Below are positions 1 to 10,300 of a stretch of DNA of 64,000 bases, piece after piece. The stretch comes from CAUZIR01 sp965250195 (GTDB taxonomy: Bacteria; Chloroflexota; Dehalococcoidia; Lucifugimonadales; UBA2962). The DNA is taken from positions 1,240,001-1,304,000 of the forward strand of contig OZ252295.1 in the NCBI GenBank assembly GCA_965250195.1, read 5' to 3'. Under the pieces are notes generated by a model. That model worked only from the letters and a program-made list of their open reading frames with translations, ran no database searches and was not told where the DNA came from. Both the position numbers and the translations under genes were made by a program. Within the stretch, counting starts at the first letter, position 1. The number at the start of each line of letters is the position of its first letter.

Positions 1-25
1 ATGAGCCAGCCGTCTGCTTCAGCCC

Positions 26-805
26 TTACAGGCGAGACGGGTCGAGACGCAGTTCGATGGGGCAATGATCCGACCCCATGACGTCGGTGAGGATGGTCGC
101 ACCGGTCACGGCCTCTACGGCGGAGCGATGGACGAAGAAATAGTCGATCCTCCATCCCACGTTCCGGTCACGGGCCCGCGACTTCTGGTCCCAGTAGGAA
201 AACCAGCCCGGCTCGGTGTTGTAGCTTCGGAAGGTGTCAACGAAACCCTCGGCCTCCCAGCGGTCGAGCCATTCCCGCTCTACTCTTAGGAAGCCGGAGT
301 TCTTCTCGTTCTCTTTTGGTCGGGCCAGGTCTAGTTCTTCGTGGGCGGTGTTGTAGTCACCGCAGACGATGAGCTTTTTGCCGCGCGCCGTCTCGCTGCG
401 TGCGTGATCTAAGAACGCATCGTAAAACTCCAGCTTGTAGGCTAGGCGTTCGGAGCTGGACTGCCCGTTCGGGAAGTAGATGTTGTACAGGACGAAGCCG
501 CGGAACTCGGTGACGATCGTCCTGCCCTCCGAGTCGAACTTATCGATTCCGAACCCGTGCTCGACCCTGATCGGCTCTTGTTTCGAGAAGGTCGCCACGC
601 CGCTGTAGCCCTTGCGCTCGGCGAACGACCATGCTGGGTGGTAACCGGCCGGGGCCTCGAATCCCTGGCCCAGCTGGTGCTCCTGCGCCTTGAGTTCTTG
701 CACCGACAATACGTCCGGTGATGCTTCGGCCACCCAGTCCGCGAAACCCTTGCGGAAGGCGGCTCGTATCCCGTTCACGTTCCAGCTAAGCAGTCGTATC
801 GTCAT
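26..805 (-). CDS. xth: Exodeoxyribonuclease III (AP endonuclease)
   Basis: This is a 259-residue EEP-superfamily nuclease that cleaves at abasic sites and degrades DNA 3' to 5' in base excision repair. The N-terminal LSWNVNGIRA, the metal-binding ELKAQE, the internal GDYNTAH and the C-terminal GSDHCPI are all present, as in ExoIII. The start is placed at the ATG at 805 because a GGGGGAG ribosome site lies 9 bases upstream and the family motif begins a few residues later; an in-frame start at 859 would add 18 residues with no family similarity. The gene is divergent from the DEAD-box helicase. Length is normal for the family and nothing looks broken. Confidence 0.95.
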   Translation of the reverse strand: MTIRLLSWNVNGIRAAFRKGFADWVAEASPDVLSVQELKAQEHQLGQGFEAPAGYHPAWSFAERKGYSGVATFSKQEPIRVEHGFGIDKFDSEGRTIVTEFRGFVLYNIYFPNGQSSSERLAYKLEFYDAFLDHARSETARGKKLIVCGDYNTAHEELDLARPKENEKNSGFLRVEREWLDRWEAEGFVDTFRSYNTEPGWFSYWDQKSRARDRNVGWRIDYFFVHRSAVEAVTGATILTDVMGSDHCPIELRLDPSRL

Positions 806-906
806 GTCGAATGACTCCCCCGTCTGAATTGGGCACCCGAATTGGGCGCCGATTATCACACAGGTTGGGCGATGTTCCGAATACCGGCCCGACGGAAACT
901 GCCGTT

Positions 907-915
907 TGATATACT
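907..915 (+). promoter_or_regulatory. Possible extended -10 promoter of the DEAD-box helicase gene
   Basis: A TGATATACT element (TGn followed by TATACT) matches an extended -10 box. No convincing -35 lies 17 bases upstream. Transcription from here would give a 5' leader of roughly 120 bases ahead of the helicase start at 1043. Long leaders are common for cold-responsive helicase genes, but that link is inference. Confidence 0.3.
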
Positions 916-1042
916 TGTGACGATTTGAACGAACCGGCTACTCGCTGCGGGCCTAGCGCCCGCGCATAGATTGGAATCCCTTGGGGGCGCCGCCGAGTTC
1001 CACTAGCGCGCGCTCCTTTCGCTTTTCTGTCGGTATGGCCCG

Positions 1043-2863
1043 GTGGAAGGCATCAGCATTTTAGGTAAATTCTCCAAACAGTTAACGTCCCTTTTCGGTG
1101 ACACCAAGCCCGCCGCCTCTGAAGTGCGAAACGACGAGACGGAATCCGACTCTCAGCGCCCTCCGAGGCGCCGTCGTCGTCGCTCCGGCAGGCCCAGGGC
1201 CGACGCCGGTCCTGAAAGCAACACGTCGAGCGAGTTAAGAGGGCCCGACGGCGCGGTCGTCGATCGTCCGGTCCGCCGACGCCGCTCCCGGTCAGGCTCT
1301 CGGCCACAAGATGGGTCCGGTCCTCGCCAACAGCGTGACAGGGCACCCGGCCCTCGATCTGGCAGTTCAAGAAGCCAATCCGGCCCCCGACGGGACGACC
1401 GGCCCAGATACGACGATCGACCGGGGCAGGGTGGCCGCAGCCAGCGAGATGATCGGCCCCGGCGAGACGAACGGCCCAGATACGATGATCGACCGGGGCA
1501 GGGTGGCCGCAGCCAGCGAGATGATCGGCCCCGGCGAGACGAACGGCCCAGATACGATGATCGACCGGGGCAGGGTGGCCGCAGCCAGCGAGATGATCGG
1601 CCCCGGCGAGATGACAGGGGTGGCAGAGGAGATAGGTCTCGCAACGGCGGGCCGCCCCGGTCGACGGTTGGTGCGAGCGCACCGGTTGTGATCTCGGACG
1701 TCGCAGGCGACTGGCGGCCGACCGGTATGTTCGGTGACATTCCTGTTTCGGAACCTGTCGAGCGAGCACTGACGGCGATGGGCTACGAGGAACCGAGCCC
1801 CATCCAGACTCTCGTCGCACCGCACCTCCTTGAGGGGCGGGACCTGGTCGGGCAGGCACAGACGGGGACCGGCAAGACTTCTGCGTTTGGCATCCCCATC
1901 GTCGAGGCGATAAAGGACGAGCCCTCCCGGCCGGGCAGTCCCCTGGCGATAGTGCTGTGTCCCACCCGTGAACTTGCTGCACAGGTAACGGGCGAGCTAA
2001 CAAAACTGGGCGCGTACGCGGGTGTAACACCCGTGGCTGTCTATGGCGGTCAGTCGATGAACGTCCAATTAGACGCCCTGCAGGCCGGTGCACAGGTAGT
2101 GGTGGCCACCCCGGGGCGGCTGATGGACCACATGGAGCGGCGCACCATCGAACTGCAGCAGGTCAAGATCGTGATTCTCGACGAGGCCGACCAGATGCTG
2201 GACATCGGCTTCGCCGACGACATTGAGCGCATCCTGCGGCGCACACCGAAGACGCGCCAGACCGCCCTCTTCTCGGCCACCATGCCGGGCCCGATCAAGT
2301 ACCTCTCCCGCCGGTACCTGAACAACCCGGAGTGGTGCCGGGTGGGTGAAGAGTCGCAAACGGTCGATGAAGTTAACCAGGTCTACTTCGAGGTCGCGTC
2401 CCAGGACCGCCAGCAAGCCCTCAGAGAGCTGCTAAAAGACCCCGACGACATGACTCAGGCCCTGATCTTCCGGCGCACGAAGATGGGCGTAGACAAGCTG
2501 GTCTGGTTCCTGCAGAGAGAGGGCTACGACGCCGAAGCCATCCACGGGGACATGACCCAGGCCCACCGTGAGCGCACGATGAACCGCTTCCGGGAAAAGA
2601 ACCTACGGGTTCTGATAGCCACCAATGTGGCCGCGCGGGGCCTCGACATCCCCGCCGTGTCCCACGTCGTCAACTACGACATTCCCGACAACCTCGAGGA
2701 GTACGTGCACCGCATCGGACGGACCGCACGAATGGGCAAGGAGGGCACGGCCTACCTGTTCGTGTCCGACCCGGACGACTTCGACATGCTCGAGACCATC
2801 CGCGACCACGTCGGTGAGGACCGAATCAACAAGCGCCGGCTGGACTTTCTTTACGGGTCATAG
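1043..2863 (+). CDS. DEAD-box ATP-dependent RNA helicase with Arg-rich N-terminal extension
   Basis: This 606-residue RNA helicase unwinds structured RNA using ATP and probably acts in ribosome assembly or RNA decay. Residues 1 to about 225 are low-complexity and rich in Arg, Asp and Gly. The two RecA-like domains follow: Q motif PSPIQ near 251, Walker A AQTGTGKT near 272, PTRELAAQ, TPGR, DEAD near 380, SAT near 411, RGLD and HRIGRTAR near 555. The usual CsdA/RhlE order is inverted in that the basic region lies at the N terminus rather than the C terminus. The start is GTG with no clear ribosome site; an out-of-frame ATG lies 8 bases upstream. Three 72-bp repeats sit in the basic region. Confidence 0.93.
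   Translation: MEGISILGKFSKQLTSLFGDTKPAASEVRNDETESDSQRPPRRRRRRSGRPRADAGPESNTSSELRGPDGAVVDRPVRRRRSRSGSRPQDGSGPRQQRDRAPGPRSGSSRSQSGPRRDDRPRYDDRPGQGGRSQRDDRPRRDERPRYDDRPGQGGRSQRDDRPRRDERPRYDDRPGQGGRSQRDDRPRRDDRGGRGDRSRNGGPPRSTVGASAPVVISDVAGDWRPTGMFGDIPVSEPVERALTAMGYEEPSPIQTLVAPHLLEGRDLVGQAQTGTGKTSAFGIPIVEAIKDEPSRPGSPLAIVLCPTRELAAQVTGELTKLGAYAGVTPVAVYGGQSMNVQLDALQAGAQVVVATPGRLMDHMERRTIELQQVKIVILDEADQMLDIGFADDIERILRRTPKTRQTALFSATMPGPIKYLSRRYLNNPEWCRVGEESQTVDEVNQVYFEVASQDRQQALRELLKDPDDMTQALIFRRTKMGVDKLVWFLQREGYDAEAIHGDMTQAHRERTMNRFREKNLRVLIATNVAARGLDIPAVSHVVNYDIPDNLEEYVHRIGRTARMGKEGTAYLFVSDPDDFDMLETIRDHVGEDRINKRRLDFLYGS
1397..1612 (+). repeat. Three tandem 72-bp in-frame repeats in the helicase basic region
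   Basis: Copies lie at 1397-1468, 1469-1540 and 1541-1612. Copies 2 and 3 are identical except at the last base; copy 1 differs from them at only a few bases. Each encodes a 24-residue unit rich in Arg and Asp (RPRYDDRPGQGGRSQR core). The unit length is a multiple of three, so copy number can change without breaking the frame. The near-perfect identity implies recent duplication or homogenisation. Confidence 0.95.
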
Positions 2864-2943
2864 GCATGACGGCCAAATGCCGGTCCGCCATGCTCGATTG
2901 CTGAGTGTCGTCGGTTGCGGGCCGGCGACGCCGAGGGGGAACC

Positions 2944-4644
2944 CTAGGGTCCGAGCAGGCTAAATAGCTCGGTGTCCGGGTGGAACTGGAACCAGCCGAA
3001 CCAAAACGACTGGTGCGTCGATACTCGCGGGAGCGTCTCTCCGGTCTCCGAAACCCACGTGTCTGGAACTAGGGCGCTCTCGGTGACGGTCCAGAGGCGT
3101 CCCGTCTCATCCCCTAGGGTCTGAGGCAGCGAGTTCGAAGCGTCCTGAGTCAACGTGAATAGTTGGCCGGACGCTCGTTCGTATACCCTCGCCGCCTCCG
3201 AAGTCGTCGACGCTATAACCACAACGTCCGTGCCGCCGACGGTGTCGTTAACCACTCTGGCTTCGTTCAGAGCGGCGATCTGGTAGGCCTTCGTCGCAGT
3301 GCCCAACTTCAGCCCGAGCACAATCTCTTTGGGGGCTAGGGCTTCGCTGCGCAGCCAGACCGGGAACATGGTGTCCGGGGAGGCGAAATACTCGGTGTAG
3401 ATCGCGTCGGGGTGGCCCTCCGGCGCATAGGCCTCCGGCAGGTAAATGCCGGTGGCGTTGGATATGACCGAGGTATCGGGGTGCCGCACTAGCCATTCGG
3501 CCCAGGTCGTGAGTTCGACCGGGAAGAAGTCCAGCCTGATGCCGCTATCGGCCAGCGGCCCGACGACCGGCTCCCCGGTGAACTGGTGCCACAGGGTGTT
3601 GGTGGCGCGGTCGTACATCAGCTTGTTGCTTCTGAACAGCAGGCCAGATGTACCGAAAGTGGTGGGCTCCCCGTTTATCTTGGCGGAATACACGATTCCG
3701 GTGCCGCAAAGCGTTCAGTAGGCGAGGGCGATCGGTTCGCCCCCCAGCACGTCGTTCGCCATTTCGTGCGCGTTGATGACCCTGAGCGGGTAAGCCCTGT
3801 GCTCTCCGTTGATAGACACGCCGAACAGACGGTCATCGGGGAGGATGTAGGCAGCCTCCGCCTCTGTCGGCGAGAGAAGCGGGGGGTTCTGTAGGTCGGG
3901 GATGCCGTCTTTTCTCACGCCGCCCCAGACGATCTCGGTCGGATCTGCGCGACCCGTGAACGCCCAGGGCATGAGGAAATCGGCGAACGACGGGTCGATC
4001 TGGCCGAGCAGGTTGACCTTCCAATCGATGTAACCGTCCGGGGGCGGGAAGTCAGCGCCGTTGCGCCCGTACCACTCCATCCACTCGTCCCATGCCTGCA
4101 GGCCGGGGCCAAAGTCCCGCCCGGTCAGCTGGGTGAGGGCGATTGTGGAAAGCTGCGCCGTGGTCGGCTGCATGATGCGCAGGCCCTCGATTATCACCGC
4201 AACCTGTGACCGGTCGTTGTTTTCTACGGCAGACGCCAGGGCCAGGACCGTTAGCTCGGTGCTATGGAACCCTCCCGAGATGTACCGATACATGTTCAGC
4301 TCGGGGTCGTAGTCATCGCCCAGGGGGATGGTGAAGTCATCCGGTTCCAGGCCCCGATCAGGGGTCGGGTCTTCCCTCACCGCCGGGTTGGGGTCCGCCC
4401 CCACCGTGGGACTGGGCCGTGGTCCGGTCGTCGGGATTTCGGCCACTACCACAGGTGAAGGATCGGCCACGAACGGGGTGGGGGCGGCCCTCACAGCGTT
4501 GTCAGCGGCAATTTCTTCGGCGGAGCGCCGCTCAGGTGAGCCACCGCCCTCGACCAGCAGGTCGCCCCGGTCGCCGCCTCCGCCGCAAGCGACCACGGCC
4601 AGCCCCGCAAGGACCGCCGCACTAGCTACGAACCGAAGCCGCAC
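2944..4644 (-). CDS. DUF3179-type lipoprotein interrupted by in-frame UGA; candidate selenoprotein
   Basis: Two stretches in one frame (309 codons, then TGA at 3715-3717, then 256 codons) read as one 566-residue protein. The first half has a lipoprotein signal peptide (LAVVAC, Cys20), a Pro/Thr-rich spacer and the start of a DUF3179 domain (GGEPIALAY). The second half continues it directly (TLCGTGIVY, then FGTSGLLFRSNKLMYDR). DUF3179 proteins carry Y-C-x-L-C-G here, so UGA replaces the first Cys of a CxxC pair, giving UxxC if read as selenocysteine. A SECIS-like hairpin follows at 20 nt. No second stop or frameshift occurs in the remaining 256 codons. Alternatives are a recent nonsense mutation or a sequencing error. 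The gene lies 10 bases after another lipoprotein gene, so they are probably cotranscribed. The biochemical role of DUF3179 is not known to me. Confidence 0.8.
3684..3700 (-). promoter_or_regulatory. Candidate bacterial SECIS hairpin after the in-frame UGA
   Basis: Reading the minus strand, CGGAAT (3700-3695) pairs perfectly with ATTCCG (3689-3684) around the five-base loop CGTGT. There are 20 bases between the UGA and the loop, and the second loop base is G. Bacterial SECIS models ask for an apical loop about 16-37 bases after UGA with a G in the first two loop positions; both are met. A lower helix of CTTTG with CCAAG is also possible. The structure was found by eye, with no folding energy computed. 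Confidence 0.5.
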
Positions 4645-4654
4645 GCCTATGACC

Positions 4655-6052
4655 TTACGACCCGCTCAGGTACTTCACCCGGCCCTGCAAGGGCTGTAGG
4701 TTCGTCGCCTGGAAGTATGCGATATGGGGCTTGTCGTCGGCATTCAGAGCCAGGGTCACGAGCTGTCCCAGCGTTTGAAAGCCGGAGTCGAACGCCAGCA
4801 CCGATGCCCAGCCGGCGACGTCGGGAACGGCCAGGTAGATGTGGTTTCGGTCTCCGAACGCTATCCAAGGCCGTCCCAGGGTGTCCAGAGCGATGGATGT
4901 TGAATGGCGTGCACCGCTGAACCCGAACGTGAGTTTCGCCAGTTCGCCCACCGGCGAAAACGTCCAGGCCGTCTCACCTGACCCTCTCGTCGCGTACTTA
5001 ACCGTGCCTGTCGAGTCCGATGTCTTTTCCATGTAGCTGATGTGGAACCGACCGCTGTCATCTATCACCAACTCCGAAAAATAGCCCGCGTCGCCGTCTG
5101 TGTCGATGGGTGACACGCTCCAGCCTGAAGCATCCCGGCTGGCGAGCATTAGGTTCTTTTCGACGTCATTGTAGTAGCTGATGTGCGGTTCGCTGTTCGG
5201 GTCGATCGCTATGGACGTGGCGAACGTGTACTCCAGTGTCCCCCTGGGGACCCGTTCTACACTCCACTGGCCGGAGTCGTTTTTGGAGTAGTATTCGAGC
5301 CCGTTGCCACTGAAGCCACGCGGGTCGATGCCGCTCATATGGGCCCTGTCATCGGCATCGGTGGTGATGCGGTTGTCCCAGCCGTCATGGCCCAGATCCT
5401 CGGCTGCTTCCACAGACCAGCTTCCGTCACGGAACAGGGCATAAGTGGCATCGCCCTTGTCCGGGTCGAACCCCAGGGCCTGATGGTCGTGCCAGGCGAT
5501 GTGGGCGGCCCCGTCGTTCCCGATAGCTAGATCCAGTGGACCATAGTAATAACCCTCGGCAACGGTGGTTATCTCGAACCCCTCAGCAGTCATCACTGCG
5601 GCCCTCACGAAGCCCATCGCGTCTTCGGTCATGTAGGCGATCATCGGCGTTCCGTCGGGGAGCAGGGCGATGGCGGGTTTGATGCCTATATCAACGTCTT
5701 CAGTCGTCCACTCCAGTGCGGCCAGTTCGCCGGCCGCCGAAGGAACATCGGCCACGGCGATTTCCTCAGCCCCGTCGTCTGGTTCGACGACAGAGTCGGA
5801 CGGCTCGCCCAATACTGGCCCGGGGGTCGGCTCCTGCGCTATCTCGGTCTCAACCGGCGACGGTGTGCCCTCGGGCGCGGACGGTGTGCCCTCGGGCGCG
5901 ATGGTGAGCTCCGACACCACTTTCGTGGGGATTGTGGTCGGGTCCACGGTTACGGGCGAATCCCCATCCGACCCATCGCCGCCACACGCCGCGGCCATGA
6001 CGGCCAACGTCAGGGCGGCTACACTGACCAGCGCAACTTGCCTAGTTTTCAT
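4655..6052 (-). CDS. Secreted lipoprotein, probable beta-propeller repeat protein
   Basis: This is a 465-residue lipoprotein: the signal peptide ends in VMAAAC (Cys23), followed by a Gly/Asp/Ser/Thr/Pro-rich linker to about residue 105. The rest contains recurring blocks of the type 'SI-DxxGxPHISYY', 'IDDSGRFHISYME' and 'LDTLGRPWIAFGD', spaced like blades of a beta-propeller (BNR/sialidase-like). No enzymatic residues can be named. A GGAGGAGAG ribosome site precedes the ATG. It is the first gene of a pair with the DUF3179 lipoprotein 10 bases downstream, which suggests a shared extracytoplasmic role. Confidence 0.8.
   Translation of the reverse strand: MKTRQVALVSVAALTLAVMAAACGGDGSDGDSPVTVDPTTIPTKVVSELTIAPEGTPSAPEGTPSPVETEIAQEPTPGPVLGEPSDSVVEPDDGAEEIAVADVPSAAGELAALEWTTEDVDIGIKPAIALLPDGTPMIAYMTEDAMGFVRAAVMTAEGFEITTVAEGYYYGPLDLAIGNDGAAHIAWHDHQALGFDPDKGDATYALFRDGSWSVEAAEDLGHDGWDNRITTDADDRAHMSGIDPRGFSGNGLEYYSKNDSGQWSVERVPRGTLEYTFATSIAIDPNSEPHISYYNDVEKNLMLASRDASGWSVSPIDTDGDAGYFSELVIDDSGRFHISYMEKTSDSTGTVKYATRGSGETAWTFSPVGELAKLTFGFSGARHSTSIALDTLGRPWIAFGDRNHIYLAVPDVAGWASVLAFDSGFQTLGQLVTLALNADDKPHIAYFQATNLQPLQGRVKYLSGS
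5859..5900. repeat. Two perfect 21-bp tandem copies in a lipoprotein linker
   Basis: The copies are 5859-5879 and 5880-5900. They encode a doubled 7-residue unit (APEGTPS) in the flexible linker after the lipoprotein signal, where length changes are probably tolerated. Confidence 0.85.
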
Positions 6053-6463
6053 CTCTCCTCCAACTCCAACACCTCTACTGGCTCCAATCGCCCCATCCGG
6101 TTACCGAATTAGTGTCCCGCTGGTTATACGCAGTGGGTCGCGGTTCGTATCTGGCAGCCGGGCCGTTCCCGACCGAACCGTGATATTGCCCAAAGCGCCA
6201 ACTCCTCGGCCCAACGCTACGGAGACTTTGATGCACCGGAGGCGAAAATCGTGTCAGAACGACCCATCAATAGTGCGGGGTCGAGGCCTTGCTGGCCCCA
6301 CGCTCACTAGGAACGGCGCTTTCCCCGATTTCCTGCGATAATGTGGCCGTTGCCGGACCGCCGTGCCGGGCGCCGCAGGCGTGCGCACCGGTGCCATGCG
6401 CTCGACTCGTCGTCTGTGGCCTGTGGAGACAAGCTGGTGAAAGGTTAGAGAAAGGCTGGGGTA
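6053..6463. other. Divergent intergenic region without a recognisable gene
   Basis: This 411-base stretch separates the leftward lipoprotein pair from the rightward LLM oxidoreductase, so it should hold promoters for both. Reading frames here are short, lack ribosome sites and resemble nothing I recognise. A GATAAT hexamer at 6337-6342 has no good -35. I could not define either promoter, and no hairpin stood out. Confidence 0.5.
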
Positions 6464-7321
6464 TTGGGCGTGAAAATCGGCGTTTATTGCTTTTTGACGG
6501 ACTACTCTGTGGATGTGGCCACCCTGGCCGCCCGCGCCGAAGAGCTCGGCTTTGAGTCGCTGTGGCTCCCGGAGCACCCGATCATCCCGAAAGACAGGAC
6601 GCTAGAGGCCTATCCGGGTGCCGATGGCGGAGTGCTTCCCAAGCACTATTTCGACGCCGTAGACCCGTTCGTGGCGTTGGCGCGGGCTTCGGCCGTCACG
6701 TCCTCCATCAAGCTCGCCACCGGGATATGCCTGTTGCCCGAGCGCAACCCCATCCAGTTGGCGAAAGAGGTCGCCACACTCGATATGTTCTCCGGGGGCA
6801 GATTCCTGTTCGGTATTGGGGCCGGCTGGCTGAAGGAGGAGACGGAGATTATGGGCGGCAACTTCGAGCGTCGGTGGTCTCAGTCACGGGAGTCGGTGCT
6901 TGCGATGAAACAGCTGTGGACCACAGTGGAGAGCGAGTTCCACGGAGAGTTCTACGACTTCCCGGCCGTCTATTCGTTTCCCAGGCCCGTCCAGCGACCG
7001 CACCCGCCGATTCATCTTGGTGGAGACGCAAAAAACGTACTCAAGAGAGTCGTCGAGTACGGGGACGGCTGGATGCCCACCATGGCCACGGCCGACCTCC
7101 AGCGCATTAGGGACGGTCGGACGGATATCGACAGGCTCGCCACCGAGGCGGGCCGAGACCCGGCGGCCATTGAGATCACTGCATTCCATCACCCGGCTGA
7201 CAGGGAGCTGATCGCCGCGATGGGAAAGTCCGGTGCGGACAGGGTCATTTTGGAATTGGAGACCGCCGGCGAGGCCGAGACGCTGGCCCAGCTCGAAAGC
7301 CATGCAAAGGCCGTGTTCTAG
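6464..7321 (+). CDS. LLM-class F420-dependent oxidoreductase family protein
   Basis: This 285-residue protein belongs to the luciferase-like monooxygenase superfamily, which uses F420 or flavin to oxidise varied substrates. Diagnostic features are the N-terminal VDVATLAARAEELGFESLWLPEH, the ATGICLLPERNPIQLAKEVA block, FGIGAGWLKEE, and PPIHLGGDAK. Length is usual for the F420 subgroups. The start is taken as TTG at 6464, with GAGAAAGG 8 bases upstream; GTG at 6470 is possible. The substrate cannot be told from sequence. It lies 45 bases ahead of the sensor kinase on the same strand. Confidence 0.88.
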   Translation: MGVKIGVYCFLTDYSVDVATLAARAEELGFESLWLPEHPIIPKDRTLEAYPGADGGVLPKHYFDAVDPFVALARASAVTSSIKLATGICLLPERNPIQLAKEVATLDMFSGGRFLFGIGAGWLKEETEIMGGNFERRWSQSRESVLAMKQLWTTVESEFHGEFYDFPAVYSFPRPVQRPHPPIHLGGDAKNVLKRVVEYGDGWMPTMATADLQRIRDGRTDIDRLATEAGRDPAAIEITAFHHPADRELIAAMGKSGADRVILELETAGEAETLAQLESHAKAVF

Positions 7322-7366
7322 CGTGGCCGTCACCATTGCGAAAAAGGTGACCGGGAGAGTTCTGAG

Positions 7367-10300
7367 GTGATCTTCCCAGGCGTCACCGTCGCGTTGATCG
7401 CCGCGGCCGTCCTCGCCCTGGGAGCGGCCTACGGCGCCAGCAGACACCCGGGCGAGTCTGTCACCAACCTGGTGGTACGGCTCATGGTGTTGGCGGCGGC
7501 CTGGGCGGTGCTTTACGCCTTCGAAATAGCCGTCGCGTCAGTCCCGGCGAAGGTTTGGTGGGCGAGATTCGAGTACTTTTCGATCGTGTCAATCCCAGTC
7601 GTGTGGCTCCTGTTCGCCTTCGCGTATTCAGGAGAGACCAGGCGAATATCCCGGCGAACTGTCGCGCTATTGTCCGTCATCCCCGTCGTCACGTTGGCGA
7701 TCGCGTTTACCAGCGGGTATCACGGCCTGCTGTGGGAAGAGTTAAACCTCGTTGAGACCGCGGGACTAACTCTGTTTGACCCGATATATGGGCCCTGGTT
7801 CGTTGTGCATACGGCCTACGCCTACGGCCTTATGTTGGTCGGAAGTTCGATACTGCTCGCCGAGTCCTACCGGACGCACCGCGAGTTCAAGAAGCGAACC
7901 TACCTGATCGTATTCGCCGCCCTGGCACCGCTCGTCGCGAACGTCATTTCACTTACGCCCATTAATCCCTGGCCCGGCCTGGATCTCACCCCGTTCGCCT
8001 TCATCGCCACGGGGGCGGCCATCATCTGGGGACTGGTGGGCTTCCGATTGCTCGAGTTGGCGCCGGTCGCCAGGCGCTCAATCGTAGAGGGCATGGACGA
8101 AGGCGTGCTGGTTCTGGACACGGCCGGTTTGGTTATGGATGCCAACCCGTCGGCCCTGCGAATCTTGAATGTCGAGATGGCGGACGTTATGGGTTTGCCA
8201 CCGCCACCGTCGCTGCGGGGATGGACGGATTTCGGTCAGCCAACCGAGGGAACCGACCATGAGGGTGCCGCCGTCACCCTTGGGCCGACCGGCCGCATGT
8301 ATGACGTGCTGAGTGAGACGCTGGCCGAGCCCAATGGCAGAAACATCGGAAAGCTGATTCTCTTGCGGGACGTGACCGACTACCGCCGCTCCCTGGAGGC
8401 CATCCGAAGGAGCGAAGAGCGGTTCAGGGAGCTATTCGACCAGTCGCCGGTGGGCACCCATGAACTGGACCTGGAAGGAGTGGTCACCAGGGTAAATAAG
8501 ACCGAATTGGGGATGTTCGGCTACCACGAGCACGAAATGGTCGGCCTTCACACCTGGGACCTGGTAGTTGACGGCGACCAGGACCGGAGCGCATTAGAGA
8601 GCGCCGTGAGGGCCGGTAAAGTGCTCGACGAGGTAGTTGAACGCACCTACCGGCGCAAGGATGGCACCACGTTCCCGGCCATTGGAAACGGCATGGCTCT
8701 ATACGACGAGGACGGCCGCCATGTCGGCTTCAGAACCGCGGTCCAGGATATCTCTGAACTGAAGATGGTGGAAAGCGAGTTGCGCAGGGTTGCACGACAA
8801 AACGAGGTTGTGGCCGAAATAGGACGCCTCGTCAGCTCCTCCCTGGACATCGACGAGGTTTATACCCGGTTCGCCGAACTGGTAAGCCAGGTCATTACCT
8901 GGGACCGTCTCGTAATCACTTTGAAAGACGAAGATACCGGTGTCGTGACCCGGGTCTACGTTGCCGGACTTGAGGTCCCCGGCTGGGAGGCGGGTGCTCA
9001 GCACGGCATGGACCAGACCACCTATGCTGAACTAGGTGTACCGGAGAGGGGCTGGGTGGCCGTGGGTAACGGCATAGAGGAGCTTGCCGGTCGAGTGCCC
9101 GGCGTTTCGGCCGTGTCCGATGCGGGTTTTAGGTCGCTATTGCAGGTGCCGCTGATCTCCGACGACCTGATTTTCGGAGGAATTGGCTTTGGCTCCCTGG
9201 CGGACGATGCCTACGGCGAAGTAGACCTGGAGACGGCCAGGCGAATGGCCTCGCAGCTATCCGGCGCCATCACCAATGCAAGTCTCCACGCGGAGCTTGG
9301 CAAGGAGGCGACGGAGCGGGAGGTCCTGGCCGTCATAGGTCGGGTCATGAGTTCCACTTTCGAGATCGAGGAAGTCTACGACCAGTTCGCCGAGCAGGTT
9401 GGACGGCTCGTGCCCTTCGATCGGATCAACATCGCCGAAGTGGACCCGGAGGGCGCCTCGATCACCAACATCTACGTCACCGGAGTCGATGTACCCGGGC
9501 TCCGAGTCGGCTCCAGCACTCCCATCGACAGATCCTCGGCCGCAAAAACCATCCTCGCCGGCTCGGTCGGGATCCTGATGACGGCGGAAGAACAGGATCA
9601 ACTGGTCGAAACCTCTCCTGTCGAGGCGGCCAACAAAGCCGCCGGGCTGTTGTCGAAGATATCCGTCCCGCTCGTGCGAGACGGCGATGTGACCGGGGTG
9701 CTTAACATCAGGTCCAAGGACCTGGGCGCTTACACGGACGAGCATCTCCGTATCGCACGCAGGGTCAGCACTCAGATCTCCGGTGCGCTCTCCAACGCCC
9801 GGCGCCATCGCCGGCTTTCCGAAGCGCAATCCGCGCTAAGAGAGAGCGAGGAGAGGTTCCGCAAGATGTTCGACGAGAGCCCGATCGCGGTCAGCGTCAT
9901 CGGCCTGGACTCGCGCTTTGTCCGGGTGAGCCCTGCGTTCTCCGAACTCCTCGGCCTTCAAGAGGGTGAAATGGTCGGCCGCACGTACCTCGATTTCACG
10001 CACCCTGACGACATTGAGTTGAGCGAACGAAATGCCGAGTCGCTGATCAGCGGTGAGGAGCCGGGGAAGTCGTTTGAGAAGCGTTTTTTAGACAAGGACG
10101 GCGGCACGGTTTGGGCAAACGTAACAACCACGGTGGTGCACGACGACTCGGGCCAACCACTTTATAAACTCGGAATGGTGGAGGATATTTCCGAGAGGAA
10201 AAAATCCGAGCAGATCGAGCAAATGTATCGCTATCGGTTGGAAATTCACGCCAACGAAATGAGCGAGAGATACCGGGAGGCCGAAAGGCTCAGGGGAGAG

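Noticed and set aside
1..25. ATG at the first base of the window
   Set aside because: No supporting frame or motif; it lies in the 3' flank of the exonuclease gene.
1397..1612. CRISPR-like array
   Set aside because: The units are 72 bases, contiguous and in frame with no spacers.
1053..2093. Long leftward frame opposite the helicase gene
   Set aside because: It is antisense to a clear DEAD-box gene, follows its repeats, and has a shadow composition.
2944..3693. Separate gene for the C-terminal part of the DUF3179 protein
   Set aside because: It begins in the middle of the domain with no ribosome site and continues the upstream frame through a single UGA.
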